A DNA stretch of 6,759 nucleotides, from contig JANRKT010000410.1 of NCBI GenBank assembly GCA_033763355.1, positions 1 to 6,759 on the forward strand, written 5' to 3'. The stretch comes from JANRKT01 sp033763355 (GTDB taxonomy: Bacteria > Bacteroidota > Bacteroidia > Chitinophagales > Chitinophagaceae). A program made the translations under genes and the position numbers. The notes beneath the pieces were generated by a model that had not been told where the DNA came from, did no database searches, and was given only the letters and a program-made list of their open reading frames with translations. This document shows positions 6,569 to 6,759 of this stretch, in pieces (within the stretch, counting starts at the first letter, position 1; every line of letters begins with the position of its first letter).

Positions 6569-6759
6569 TGCTGGTTATTGTTGATTACGGCGTGGGCAAC
6601 CTTGCTTCAATACAAAATATGCTGAAGAAAATAGGAGTGCCTGCATTGATTTCTTCAAAGGAAGAGGATATTGAAAAAGCAGATAAACTTATACTCCCCG
6701 GTGTTGGCGCTTTTGATGCATGTGCCGGAAAATTGAAGCAGTCAGGGTTAATACCATTG
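6568..6759 (+). CDS. hisH: Glutamine amidotransferase HisH-type, 5' part only
   Basis: 64 N-terminal residues are visible and the frame is open at the right edge. MLVIVDYGVGNLASIQNMLK and LILPGVGAFDACAGKL (41-56) are the hallmark first strand and oxyanion-strand region of HisH, the class I glutaminase subunit of imidazole glycerol phosphate synthase, which feeds ammonia to HisF. The catalytic Cys and His/Glu lie beyond the window. The start ATG at 6568 shares one base with the methyltransferase stop (TGATG), implying translational coupling with a polysaccharide gene rather than with hisB or hisA. In O-antigen clusters a HisH/HisF pair commonly works with a WbpG-type amidotransferase to build acetamidino sugars. 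That role is inferred here from context only; a histidine-pathway copy remains possible until the genes to the right are seen. Confidence 0.88.
   Translation, partial: MLVIVDYGVGNLASIQNMLKKIGVPALISSKEEDIEKADKLILPGVGAFDACAGKLKQSGLIPL

Overview
The window looks like part of a cell-surface polysaccharide (O-antigen or capsule type) biosynthesis cluster from a member of the Bacteroidota, possibly Chitinophagaceae-like. The phylum call is inferred from several signs: moderately AT-rich DNA, almost no Shine-Dalgarno sequences at obvious starts, TTG starts on two genes, and protein sequences of a Bacteroidota flavour. The family-level call is a guess. All genes lie on the plus strand. I see no tRNA, rRNA, CRISPR array, transposase or convincing terminator.

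Layout: (1) 1-311 is the 3' end of an extended SDR nucleotide-sugar epimerase/dehydratase. (2) 312-494 is a short, locally GC-rich non-coding gap that resembles the dispersed 'CGCAGAGGCGCTGAGAC / ACACGAAGAC' repeats seen in many environmental genomes. (3) 495-1760 is a GT4-type (GT-B) glycosyltransferase. (4) 1791-2897 is a DegT/DnrJ/EryC1/StrS sugar aminotransferase. (5) 2881-3630 is a sugar N-formyltransferase that overlaps the aminotransferase by 17 bp. (6) 3639-4781 is an unrecognised 380-residue protein that carries a GT-B-like E-x7-E element. (7) 4784-5728 is a GT2 (GT-A) glycosyltransferase. (8) 5744-6568 is a SAM-dependent methyltransferase with two CPxC pairs. (9) 6568-6759 is the 5' end of a HisH-type glutamine amidotransferase.

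How the genes could work together: the aminotransferase and formyltransferase look like a VioA/VioF-type pair. Such a pair converts a dTDP-4-keto-6-deoxyhexose into a 4-amino and then a 4-formamido sugar, for example dTDP-Qui4NFo. The three known or candidate glycosyltransferases would transfer this and other sugars to the growing repeat unit, and the methyltransferase may modify or cap the glycan. HisH inside a polysaccharide locus suggests a second nitrogen-sugar branch, the HisH2/HisF2/WbpG-type amidine formation, whose other genes would lie beyond the right edge. From position 495 on, gaps are 30 bp or less and several genes overlap, so the genes are probably one transcription unit.

Nothing here is a clearly new system. 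The best candidates for something undescribed are the unassigned protein at 3639-4781 and the combination of formamido-sugar and possible amidino-sugar chemistry in one locus.
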